The position numbers and the translations under genes were made by a program. The notes below the pieces were generated by a model. It did no database searches. It saw only the letters and a program-made list of their open reading frames with translations, and was not told the origin of the DNA. Source: Schleiferiaceae bacterium (lineage in GTDB: Bacteria; Bacteroidota; Bacteroidia; Flavobacteriales; Schleiferiaceae). Taken from it: DNA of 64,000 nucleotides. Positions 45,999 through 54,618 of this stretch are shown piece by piece. The stretch is from positions 1 through 64,000 of the forward strand of contig JAQWXR010000002.1 of the NCBI GenBank assembly GCA_029254375.1, in the 5' to 3' direction. Positions within the stretch are counted from its first letter, which is position 1; every line of letters starts with the position of its first letter.

Positions 45999-47808
45999 AG
46001 TCCTTTCTCATTTGGTCGTGCTCATGGCTGGCGACTCCGGGGATGGGGTTCAGTTACTGGGCTCACAACTTATTCGTGCGGCCGCTCAAAGTGGGCAGGA
46101 CGTTCGCACCCTAAGCGATTTTCCTGCAGAAATTCGCGCCCCGCAAGGGACCATCTCTGGGGTATCTGGTTTCCAATTTCAAATGGCCAGTGAAGCCATT
46201 TTTGACCCGGGAGATGCAGCGGATGTATTTGTGGCATTCAACGTGGCGGGCTGGATCAAGCATCAACACAAGCTCAAGCCAGGGGGCCTACTCCTCGCAT
46301 CCATTGACGGTTTTGATGCCCGGTCTAAATCAACAGCCGGCCTAGAGGCCAGTGAGAACCCTCTGGAAGAAGCCAAATCCAACTTCCAGGTTTTGGAAGT
46401 AGATTTCAAGAAAATCACTTCGGAAGCCCTGAAGAATCAAAGTCTTTCGGGTAGAGAGAAGTCGCGCGCCAAAAATATGACGATTTTGGGGCTGCTGACC
46501 TGGCTCTATGGGCAATCAGCGCCCGCCATGGAAGTAGACCTCCAACGTCAATTCCAAGGCGACCTTGCTGCAGCGAATGTTCTAGCCTTCCGCGCAGGCT
46601 ATCACCTCGGGGAAACGGCAGAATGGACCGCTTTCAGGCGCGAAGTCCCCCAGCGAAAGGCTCTCCCCGGAACCTACAAAACGCTCTCAGGCAGTCAAGC
46701 CATGGCCTTGGGTCTGGCGGCTGTGGCACGCCAACTGGGTCGTCAAGTCCTATACGCTGGATACCCTATTACGCCGGCTTCCGAAATTCTCCATGAACTG
46801 GCACGTATACGCCCAGCGGGCGTGCTGCCTTTCCAGGCAGAAGATGAAATAGCATCCATCACAGCCGCCATTGGTGCTTCGTATGCTGGTAACCTCGGGG
46901 CAACAGCTTCGTCAGGACCGGGAATCAGCCTAAAAGGCGAAGGCATGGGGCTGGCAGTCATGATGGAATTGCCGCTTTTGATAATCAATGTGCAGCGCGG
47001 AGGTCCCAGTACCGGATTGCCTACGAAGATGGAGCAGTCGGATCTTCTTCAAGCATTGTACGGTCGACACGGCGAAGCGCCTATGCCCGTGATGGCGATT
47101 AAGCGTACGGGGGAAGCCTTAGATGATGTGCTCTTAGCAGCGAAAATAGCGGTCGAGTCGATGACGCCGGTGATGCTTCTTTCGGATGCCTATATTGCGA
47201 ATAGTGCCGAGCCTTTTCGACTGCCCGATCCGGAGCAAATGCGACGTATCGAGGCGCCCAAAGCAGATATACGACGCGCACCTTATGCCCGAGACGAGCA
47301 TGGCGTTCGTCCGTGGATTGTTCCAGGGACTCCAGAGGGTATGCACCGTGTGGGAGGCCTGGAAACAGAGGCGGAAACAGGCAATGTCTCCTATGATCCG
47401 AAAAATCACCAGTCGATGGTTGAGCAGCGTTCGGCCAAAGTTCAAGCTGTCACCCGGTTTTATGGTCCTTTGAGTGTAGAAGTCGGCGAAGATCAAGGGG
47501 ATGTTCTCATTGTTGGCTGGGGTAGCACCTATGGGGCGATTCGGACGGCTGTCGAAAGCCTCCGGGTTCAAGGGCATGCGGTTAGCCATTTGCATTTGAA
47601 GCATTTATTCCCGCTTCATCCCCAGGTTATTCCCTTCATGACGGGATTTAAGCAGGTCGTAGTTGCCGAAATGAATGAAGGCCAATTAGTCCAGGTACTT
47701 CGGAGTCAAACCCAACAGGTCATTCACTTTCTTGGAAAAACAAGTGGCCAGCCCTTTGCTTCCTCTGAGCTCCAAGCTGGAATCATCCCATACATTTCCG
47801 CCTCATGA
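45991..47808 (+). CDS. korA: 2-oxoacid:acceptor (ferredoxin) oxidoreductase, fused gamma-alpha subunit
   Basis: MAGDSGDGVQLLGSQLIRAAAQSGQDVRTLSDFPAEIRAPQGT; YAGYPITPASEILHELA; NVQRGGPSTGLPTKMEQSDLLQALYGRHGEAPMPV. Confidence 0.92.
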   Translation: MTKVLSHLVVLMAGDSGDGVQLLGSQLIRAAAQSGQDVRTLSDFPAEIRAPQGTISGVSGFQFQMASEAIFDPGDAADVFVAFNVAGWIKHQHKLKPGGLLLASIDGFDARSKSTAGLEASENPLEEAKSNFQVLEVDFKKITSEALKNQSLSGREKSRAKNMTILGLLTWLYGQSAPAMEVDLQRQFQGDLAAANVLAFRAGYHLGETAEWTAFRREVPQRKALPGTYKTLSGSQAMALGLAAVARQLGRQVLYAGYPITPASEILHELARIRPAGVLPFQAEDEIASITAAIGASYAGNLGATASSGPGISLKGEGMGLAVMMELPLLIINVQRGGPSTGLPTKMEQSDLLQALYGRHGEAPMPVMAIKRTGEALDDVLLAAKIAVESMTPVMLLSDAYIANSAEPFRLPDPEQMRRIEAPKADIRRAPYARDEHGVRPWIVPGTPEGMHRVGGLETEAETGNVSYDPKNHQSMVEQRSAKVQAVTRFYGPLSVEVGEDQGDVLIVGWGSTYGAIRTAVESLRVQGHAVSHLHLKHLFPLHPQVIPFMTGFKQVVVAEMNEGQLVQVLRSQTQQVIHFLGKTSGQPFASSELQAGIIPYISAS

Positions 47809-48770
47809 TGACCGGCAAAGATTTTCTATCCGACCAAGAGGTTCGCTGGTGTCCCGGATGCGGGGACTATTCCATCTTGAAACAGTTCACTGAGGTGCTT
47901 GCCCTGATTGGAGCGGATCCTAGCCAAACCGTCGTCATTTCGGGTATAGGCTGTGCCAGTCGCCTGCCCTACTATGTGAATGCATATGGGATGCACAGCC
48001 TTCACGGAAGGGCCCCCGCGGTCGCCACAGGCATCAAGCTGGCCAATCCCTCCCTAGATGTGTGGCTGATTACGGGTGATGGAGACGCGTTGAGCATCGG
48101 GGGGAATCATTTGATTCATGCCCTGCGTCGAAACGTTGGCGTACCCATCTTGCTCTTCAACAATGAAATATATGGCCTGACAAAAGGACAATATTCACCT
48201 ACAAGTCGCTCTGGAGCGGTATCCAAATCCACCCCATTGGGTAGTATCGACCACCCTGTAAATCCGCAAACCTTAGCCTTAGGTGCCGGTGCAACATTTT
48301 TGGCCCGAAGTATGGACCGGCACCCAGCCCACCTGCGAGAGGTATTAGCGGCGTCAAAGGCACATAAAGGGTCGGCCTTCGTAGAAATCTATCAAAACTG
48401 CAACGTCTTCCATGATGGGGCATTTGAGCAATTCACCGATAAGAAGAGTCAAAGCGACCACGCCATCTTTTTACAACACGGCGAACCGATCACCTTCGGT
48501 ACAAACTTGGATCATGGATTGATCCTCGAAGGCAGCCAAGTCAAAGTAGTACCGCTCGCAGAGCGATCGGCTAGCGAGTGTTGGATTCACGATGAACGTG
48601 ATCCAATGAAGGCCTTTGCTTTGGCCCGAATGACAGAAGATCTTCGGCCCTTTGGTATTCTTTATCGAGAGGATCGCCCCGTATTCGAGCAGCAGGTTCA
48701 TGCAGCCCATCAGAACAGTCGAAGTTTTGAAGAGGTGTTGGCCATGGGTAGGACTTGGACGGTAGACTAA
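47805..48770 (+). CDS. korB: 2-oxoacid:acceptor (ferredoxin) oxidoreductase, beta subunit
   Basis: VRWCPGCGDYSILKQF; GIGCASRLPYYVNAYGMHSLHGRAPAVATGIKLANP; ITGDGDALSIGGNHLIHALRRN; YGLTKGQYSPTS. Confidence 0.93.
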   Translation: MMTGKDFLSDQEVRWCPGCGDYSILKQFTEVLALIGADPSQTVVISGIGCASRLPYYVNAYGMHSLHGRAPAVATGIKLANPSLDVWLITGDGDALSIGGNHLIHALRRNVGVPILLFNNEIYGLTKGQYSPTSRSGAVSKSTPLGSIDHPVNPQTLALGAGATFLARSMDRHPAHLREVLAASKAHKGSAFVEIYQNCNVFHDGAFEQFTDKKSQSDHAIFLQHGEPITFGTNLDHGLILEGSQVKVVPLAERSASECWIHDERDPMKAFALARMTEDLRPFGILYREDRPVFEQQVHAAHQNSRSFEEVLAMGRTWTVD

Positions 48771-48836
48771 GGAAAGGAGCCTTGGCGAGAAGGGATTTCG
48801 ATCACGTGTACTTTAACCCTTTTGCCCTTCAACGCC

Positions 48837-48844
48837 TACATTTG
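48837..48844 (+). promoter_or_regulatory. Candidate -7 element TACATTTG upstream of the YebC-family gene
   Basis: Exact TAnnTTTG, ~106 nt upstream of the ATG at 48951. Confidence 0.35.
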
Positions 48845-48950
48845 TAGCATGTCGATGGGCTTTCGGCGCTAGGGCATCCTCGCTCTTTCTCCTGGCTGCC
48901 TCTAACTTTTTGACCTCAGATCCTTCACCTCTAAAACCCTCCTCCTCCCT

Positions 48951-49679
48951 ATGGGACGCGCATTTGAATACCGAAAAGCCCGCAAAATGAAGCGCTGGTC
49001 TTCCATGGCCAAAGTGTTCACCCGAATCACCAAGGACATCATTATGGCGGTGAAAGAAAGTGGGCCAAGTCCCGATGCCAATGGCCGTTTAAAGGCCTTG
49101 ATACAAAATGCGCGCGACGCCAACATGCCCAAGGAAAATGTGGAGCGCGCCATCAAGCGAGCGTCAAACAAGGATCAGGCAGATTACAAGGAAATGGTCT
49201 ACGAAGGCTATGCGCCAAATGGAATTGCCATTTTAGTTGAAACGGCCACAGATAACACGACGCGTACGGTGGGAAATGTTCGCTCCTACTTTAACAAGTG
49301 CAACGGTAACCTAGGAACCAGTGGCAGTGTAGAGTTTCTGTTTGATCGAAAGTGCTATTTCAAAATGGAAAAGGGGAGTACCGATCTAGAAGAGTTTGAA
49401 TTTGAAATGATCGACTTTGGAGTTGAAGAGATATTTGAAGAACACGATGAAGAAAGAGGTGCTGACCTTATGATGATTTATGGGCCTTTTGCGGAATATG
49501 GGGCCATTGCGAAAGCATTGGAGGAAAAGGGCCTGGAGATTTTGAATTCTGGCTTTGAACGCATTCCGATGGAAACAAAAGCATTGACAGAGGACCAGCA
49601 AGCCGAGGTGGAAAAACTCATCGAAAAGCTCGAAGAGGATGAAGACGTCCAAGCGGTCTATCATACCATGGCGGGATGA
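48951..49679 (+). CDS. YebC/PmpR-family protein
   Basis: MGRAFEYRKARKMKRWSSMAKVFTRITKDIIMAVKESGPSPDANGRLKALIQNARDANMPKENVERAIKRA; YEGYAPNGIAILVETATDNTTRTVGNVRSYFNK. Confidence 0.96.
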   Translation: MGRAFEYRKARKMKRWSSMAKVFTRITKDIIMAVKESGPSPDANGRLKALIQNARDANMPKENVERAIKRASNKDQADYKEMVYEGYAPNGIAILVETATDNTTRTVGNVRSYFNKCNGNLGTSGSVEFLFDRKCYFKMEKGSTDLEEFEFEMIDFGVEEIFEEHDEERGADLMMIYGPFAEYGAIAKALEEKGLEILNSGFERIPMETKALTEDQQAEVEKLIEKLEEDEDVQAVYHTMAG

Positions 49680-52660
49680 GAAAAATCCCTATCCTCCTCG
49701 CTTTAGTTGCTTCAATAGCAGCATTCGGGCAAGAAAATCCTTTGGCGTCCATTGAAAAACGCCCACTGACCCACGCCGATTACGACCGCTGGGAAAGTCT
49801 CAAGTCCTATGGGATGGATGCGATGGGCGATTTGGCCTATGCGTTGGTTGCTTCCCAAGAAGGCGATGGCTACCTGGCGGTGTATCAGTTGGCTTCCGGG
49901 GAAGAAATTGCGCGCATCCCCCGTGTTTCACTTGCCGATTGGCTTCCTAACACAGGCACGCTCTTGATCAAGCAAGACCCTGCCGAGGCCGAAATGCGCC
50001 GCCTCAAGCTGAAGAAAACCAAAAAGGACGACCTCCCCACCTCACAGGCCTATCTGCTATACTTCGAATCCGGAGCCGCGACGGGCATCTCACGCACGGA
50101 CACCTTAGGTGCCATCGCGCGTTGGGGCATTCAAGGGGGCTACGAGGAAAATGAGACCATCATCGACGAACTCATCTTGGAACGTCCCGCCAAGGACAAG
50201 GAAAAACCGCATGTGGATTTCCTGATGGTGTGGATGGACTATGAAGACATAATCCAGGAGGAGACCGGGGAGAGGTCCACGAAACTCTACCCGCCCGTGC
50301 TGGACACAGTACGAGCTTTTGACCAAGTGCTCGACTGGGGTTTTCCCAAGGAGGATCAAAACCTCTTCGCTATGTACTATGTCATCACGGAAAACAAAGA
50401 CAGCAAGCTGGCGGAACTGCATTGGGACAGACCTGAAGTTATCGGAACCGCTGCAGAATTCGCCAACGTCACTTTTGCCTTCAACGGATTGATCTATCAG
50501 AAAAAGGACCGAAAAGACCAGGCCTACCCCTCCTTCTGGTACTGCGATGCACAACTCGAGATCGAGCCTCAACTCATCGCCGAATTTAATAGTCCCGGCC
50601 TTCCTCCAGGCTATGGGCCGTATTCGGGAGGGAGAAAGCACAGCTACAAGGCCAACGCTCTTAGTGGGGATGCAGATTACCCCTATCCCTTCCAAATCAC
50701 CCGCACAGTGAAAGCGCCAGAGTGGGACGACTCAACCTCCTTGCCCGATGAACGCGCCAAACTGGATGTTTGGACCTGGCACGATGCCCAAATCCAGCCC
50801 CTACAGGCAAAGCGCAAACGGGACCTGGAAAACCCTAGCCTTTGGATGTCTTGGAGCCCTCAAGAAGGCCTTCGGGCCGTGACGACGCCCGCCTTCCCAG
50901 ACGCCAATTTGCCTGCGCATAGCACGTCGGGCATAGCTATCCGCTATACGCAGGAACCCTACGAAGGCCAATACAGCTGGGACGTTCAGCTGCCCTACGA
51001 TGTGGAGCTCCTCCACGTAGCATCTGGCGTCAGTGTTCCGGTCGGGCAGAGCATGAACTTGGCGGGCGCCCCCCAGGTCAGCCCCATGGGCCATGCGATC
51101 ACCTATTACGATTTGGTGCAACGCGCGTGGTTCATGCAAAGCATATCCGTCAAGGTGGCCAACAGCTCTCCATGGGAGGTGGTCCTTTCACTTGGTGATC
51201 CGGTGAAAATTCCCATTCCGTATGCGGTGCATGACGAGGAGCATGACAGCCCATCCCATCCCTATCCCTATGGGGCACCCGGTTGGACAAGCACAGGCTA
51301 CTTTGTGGTCTATGATGCCTATGACATTTGGGCTTATTCGCCGAGTGGAGAGCTTAGGCAGTTGACCGAATACGGCCGAAAGGGGCAAACTCGATTCCGC
51401 GTCGTGAATCCTGAATATACCTCCACCCCCTTCGTGGACGGTCAAGATGAATCCCTCGTCGTTCGCCTGTTTCATGAGCCTACAAAGCAAGCGGGTTTGC
51501 AAGTCCTTCGCTTCAAAGACCAGTTTAACGCCTACACGGCAACTTCTGAGCCCGGACCAAACGCATTGCGCGGCACGATGGGCATCATGGGACGAAACAC
51601 AATGGTCGAGCCCGTGACCTGGGGTGATTTTTCCGAGACGGGGTACACGTATGCACGGTGGGGTGGAGACAAGCTGCTTTTCAGACGAGAGACCGTGACC
51701 TCTTCGCCCAACCTTTTTGTATATGACTACAGCCGAGAAAAAGGATCTTCCGTAGACTTCGATATTAAGCAGCTCAGCCAGTTAAATCCACAGCAGGATT
51801 CCATTATTTGGCCGGAGGTTCGGATGATTTCATATAAAGCCATGGGACGTGAATTGCAAGGTCTTCTATATACGCCGGAAGGGGCAGAAGGAAAGGCCAG
51901 CGTTCCTGTCGTGGTGTATTTCTACGAAACGTATTCGGATCAATTACACGATTACAAAACGCCAGCTCCTTCTGCCTCAACGGTGAATGTTTCCTGGTTT
52001 TGTAGCAATGGATATGCGGTGTTTATCCCGGACATCATCTATCGGGATGGATATCCTGGAAAGAGCGCTTTAGAATGTATCAACAAAGGTGTCGATGCGG
52101 CGCTCAAAGCGGATCAGCGCCTGGACGCGAAGCGCATGGGATTGCAAGGCCAAAGTTGGGGAGGATATCAAACAGCGTACCTAATCACTCAAACGGACCG
52201 CTTCATCTGTGGGATGGCCGGTGCGCCGGTGAGCAACATGTTCTCGGCCTATGGCGGCATTCGCTACAGCAGTGGGATGTCTCGTCAATTCCAATACGAA
52301 AAGACCCAATCGCGCATAGGAGCGACCCCTTGGGAAAAGGAAAAACTTTACCGCAAAAACTCCCCCGTTTTCTTCTCGGATCAGGTAAATACCCCCTTGC
52401 TCATCATGCATAATGACAACGATGGGGCGGTACCCTACACCCAAGGCATTGAGTACTTTATGGCCTTAAAACGATTGCAGAAACCGGTGTGGATGCTCGT
52501 CTACAACGACGAGGAGCACAATCTTATGCGCCGAGCGAATCGCAAAGACCTATCTCAGCGAATGGGCGAATTCTTTGACCACTACCTCAAAGGGGCTCCA
52601 CAGCCCGATTGGATGGCTAAAGGTCGGCCCATCACGGAGAAGCCTGTCAACGCCAAATAA
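49676..52660 (+). CDS. Secreted S9-family prolyl oligopeptidase-like peptidase
   Basis: Signal MRKIPILLALVASIAAFGQ; C-terminal alpha/beta hydrolase with MGLQGQSWGGYQTAYLIT (GxSxGG), NDNDGAVPYTQGIEYFMALKR, YNDEEHNL. Confidence 0.9.
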   Translation: MRKIPILLALVASIAAFGQENPLASIEKRPLTHADYDRWESLKSYGMDAMGDLAYALVASQEGDGYLAVYQLASGEEIARIPRVSLADWLPNTGTLLIKQDPAEAEMRRLKLKKTKKDDLPTSQAYLLYFESGAATGISRTDTLGAIARWGIQGGYEENETIIDELILERPAKDKEKPHVDFLMVWMDYEDIIQEETGERSTKLYPPVLDTVRAFDQVLDWGFPKEDQNLFAMYYVITENKDSKLAELHWDRPEVIGTAAEFANVTFAFNGLIYQKKDRKDQAYPSFWYCDAQLEIEPQLIAEFNSPGLPPGYGPYSGGRKHSYKANALSGDADYPYPFQITRTVKAPEWDDSTSLPDERAKLDVWTWHDAQIQPLQAKRKRDLENPSLWMSWSPQEGLRAVTTPAFPDANLPAHSTSGIAIRYTQEPYEGQYSWDVQLPYDVELLHVASGVSVPVGQSMNLAGAPQVSPMGHAITYYDLVQRAWFMQSISVKVANSSPWEVVLSLGDPVKIPIPYAVHDEEHDSPSHPYPYGAPGWTSTGYFVVYDAYDIWAYSPSGELRQLTEYGRKGQTRFRVVNPEYTSTPFVDGQDESLVVRLFHEPTKQAGLQVLRFKDQFNAYTATSEPGPNALRGTMGIMGRNTMVEPVTWGDFSETGYTYARWGGDKLLFRRETVTSSPNLFVYDYSREKGSSVDFDIKQLSQLNPQQDSIIWPEVRMISYKAMGRELQGLLYTPEGAEGKASVPVVVYFYETYSDQLHDYKTPAPSASTVNVSWFCSNGYAVFIPDIIYRDGYPGKSALECINKGVDAALKADQRLDAKRMGLQGQSWGGYQTAYLITQTDRFICGMAGAPVSNMFSAYGGIRYSSGMSRQFQYEKTQSRIGATPWEKEKLYRKNSPVFFSDQVNTPLLIMHNDNDGAVPYTQGIEYFMALKRLQKPVWMLVYNDEEHNLMRRANRKDLSQRMGEFFDHYLKGAPQPDWMAKGRPITEKPVNAK

Positions 52661-52734
52661 CTCGAGCCGCGGTGACATCAGTCACAATTTTTTGTTGCAA
52701 TTGCCCGAAATTTGACCCACTAAAATTCCAACTA

Positions 52735-53013
52735 ATGACCATCAACGAAGCAATCAATCACCCAGCGGCCACCATCGTGGATGTGCGTTCAGAAGATGAA
52801 TTTGCCAGCGGCAATGTCCCGGGCTCCGTCAATATTCCACTGCATACGGTGCCGGATCTCGTCGAAGATTTCAAGAACATGTCCCAGCCCATCGTTTTGT
52901 GCTGCCTGTCCGGTGGCCGTTCCGGTCAAGCTCTGATTTACTTGCAAGCGCAAGGGGTAGAAGGATTGCACAATGGAGGTGGCTACAGTGAGGTTTTGAT
53001 TCACAAGATGTAA
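52735..53013 (+). CDS. Single-domain rhodanese-like protein
   Basis: ATIVDVRSEDEFASGNVPGSVNIPLHTVPD...IVLCCLSGGRSGQALIYLQAQG; likely ATG at 52735. Confidence 0.9.
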   Translation: MTINEAINHPAATIVDVRSEDEFASGNVPGSVNIPLHTVPDLVEDFKNMSQPIVLCCLSGGRSGQALIYLQAQGVEGLHNGGGYSEVLIHKM

Positions 53014-53016
53014 TTA

Positions 53017-53739
53017 ATGGGCATTTTCTCCAAATTATTCGGACCACGGGAAGATCCCAAAGAATGGCTCGCACGCGGCGCAAAAATTGTGGATGTGCGC
53101 AGCCCAAGTGAATTTGCATCGGGACATGCGCCTAAAGCCATCAATGTCCCACTGAACACCCTGAGCACGCTGTCCAAGAAAATCAAAGACAAGGATTCCG
53201 AAATCATCGTGTGCTGTGCTAGTGGTATGCGTTCGGCCGCGGCCAAACAAAATCTAGATAAAATGGGCTATACCCGCATTCTCAACGCAGGTCCTTGGAC
53301 TAAACTCCGAACTTTGGCGGGCATGGCTTTCTTGTCCTTTACTTTGGCGACAAGTACTGCATGTGCACAGTCTACCGAAACCAGCACTCAGGAAACCGCC
53401 CAAGGAAACGAGACAGGCTTCGTGGAAAATCTTAACCTGGCTGCGTTCAAGACAGCTCAGGTAGGCCATATTCTTGTGGATGTTCGCACTCCAGAAGAGG
53501 TGGCAGAAGGTCATGTCGAAGGGGCAGATTTCATTGATTTTTATTCCGATGACTTCGTCGCTCAAATGGAATCCAAGTATGGGGAGAATAAAGACCAAGA
53601 AGTCTTTTTGTACTGCCGTTCGGGCGGCCGGAGTGGCAAAGCGCTCGGGCTACTTAAGCAAGCGGGTTTTACCCATGTGCATCACTTACTTGGGGGCTTC
53701 AATGCATGGAGCGTATCCGAGCCATTTGTCAAGCCGTAA
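53017..53739 (+). CDS. Double rhodanese-domain protein with a signal/lipobox-like segment between domains
   Basis: KIVDVRSPSEFASGHAPKAINVPL..IIVCCASGMRSAAAKQNL; then TLAGMAFLSFTLATSTACAQS; then HILVDVRTPEEVAEGHVEGADFIDFYS..VFLYCRSGGRSGKALGLLKQAGF. Confidence 0.9.
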   Translation: MGIFSKLFGPREDPKEWLARGAKIVDVRSPSEFASGHAPKAINVPLNTLSTLSKKIKDKDSEIIVCCASGMRSAAAKQNLDKMGYTRILNAGPWTKLRTLAGMAFLSFTLATSTACAQSTETSTQETAQGNETGFVENLNLAAFKTAQVGHILVDVRTPEEVAEGHVEGADFIDFYSDDFVAQMESKYGENKDQEVFLYCRSGGRSGKALGLLKQAGFTHVHHLLGGFNAWSVSEPFVKP

Positions 53740-53748
53740 GCTAGCATC

Positions 53749-54090
53749 GTGGCAGAAATAGCCAAATTCAAGGATCTAGTCCATGGGGATCACCCTGTGC
53801 TCGTGGACTTCTATGCGACGTGGTGTGGCCCATGCAAGGCCTTGGCGCCGATCCTTCAGGACGTCGCCAAAAGTTTGGACGGCTGTGTGCGTGTCATCAA
53901 AATCGATGTAGATCGGAATCCGGCAATCTCAAACGCTTACGAGGTTCAAGGGGTCCCAACGTTGGCACTATTTAGTGAAGGCAAAATTCTTTGGCGTCAG
54001 TCGGGTGTTCTGCCTGCTTCTGCTATCCTAGACCAGGTGAAAAATCACTTACCGGGCTCAACGTCAGGAGCCCGCACGACAAAAGCTTGA
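53749..54090 (+). CDS. Thioredoxin
   Basis: HPVLVDFYATWCGPCKALAPILQDVAK; VQGVPTLALFSEGKI; GTG start. Confidence 0.94.
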   Translation: MAEIAKFKDLVHGDHPVLVDFYATWCGPCKALAPILQDVAKSLDGCVRVIKIDVDRNPAISNAYEVQGVPTLALFSEGKILWRQSGVLPASAILDQVKNHLPGSTSGARTTKA

Positions 54091-54488
54091 GGAAAGTGCC
54101 TGCGCCAACGACGCAGTTCGTGTTCGGCGGCCAATCGAATGGGATACAGACCTACAGAAACTTTAAAATTGGGCTCATCAAAATGCAGCATCACTTGTTG
54201 CGGTCCTAGGGAATCTCGGAGGCGGCCAAACCATTGACTTGCCTCCATTCTTTTTCCACTAAAGACCTGAATCGTATAACGCTCCAAATCCATGGATCGG
54301 CCTTGATTCACCCCGGCAGCCAACACTTTACGATGCGCACTCCATGCCGAATCAAAGGCTCGCCCTTCCTCCAGATAAACGGAATCATTTGAGCAGCCAA
54401 TGCACGCTTGAAATGGTCCATTACCGGGTAAAGTAAAGGACCAAGAAATCATGGCGATGAGACTAAGTGCAATGAGCAGTTTACGCAT
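54045..54488 (-). CDS. Small exported SPOR-like protein
   Basis: Signal MRKLLIALSLIAMISWSFTLPG (ATG at 54488); ERYTIQVFSGKRMEASQWFGRLRDSLG...VSVGLYPIRLAAEHELRRWRRHFPQAFVV resembles a SPOR domain. Confidence 0.65.
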   Translation of the reverse strand: MRKLLIALSLIAMISWSFTLPGNGPFQACIGCSNDSVYLEEGRAFDSAWSAHRKVLAAGVNQGRSMDLERYTIQVFSGKRMEASQWFGRLRDSLGPQQVMLHFDEPNFKVSVGLYPIRLAAEHELRRWRRHFPQAFVVRAPDVEPGK

Positions 54489-54590
54489 GAGGCAAAGGTG
54501 AAAAAATCTGGGCAAACATTCCTTATTTAGACCGATTTTAAATTAGGAAAAACGAAGTCGGAAAGTTCAATGCCCGCAAGCGCTGTGTTG

Positions 54591-54598
54591 TATTTTTG
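54591..54598 (+). promoter_or_regulatory. Candidate -7 element TATTTTTG for the alternative complex III operon
   Basis: Exact TAnnTTTG, 20 nt upstream of the ATG at 54619. Confidence 0.5.
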
Positions 54599-54618
54599 CG
54601 ATGCCTTAAAAAGCTCCT

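Noticed and set aside
50105-50695. 196-aa minus-strand ORF inside the S9 peptidase gene
   Set aside because: Antisense to a clear prolyl oligopeptidase-family gene; no start context or domain.
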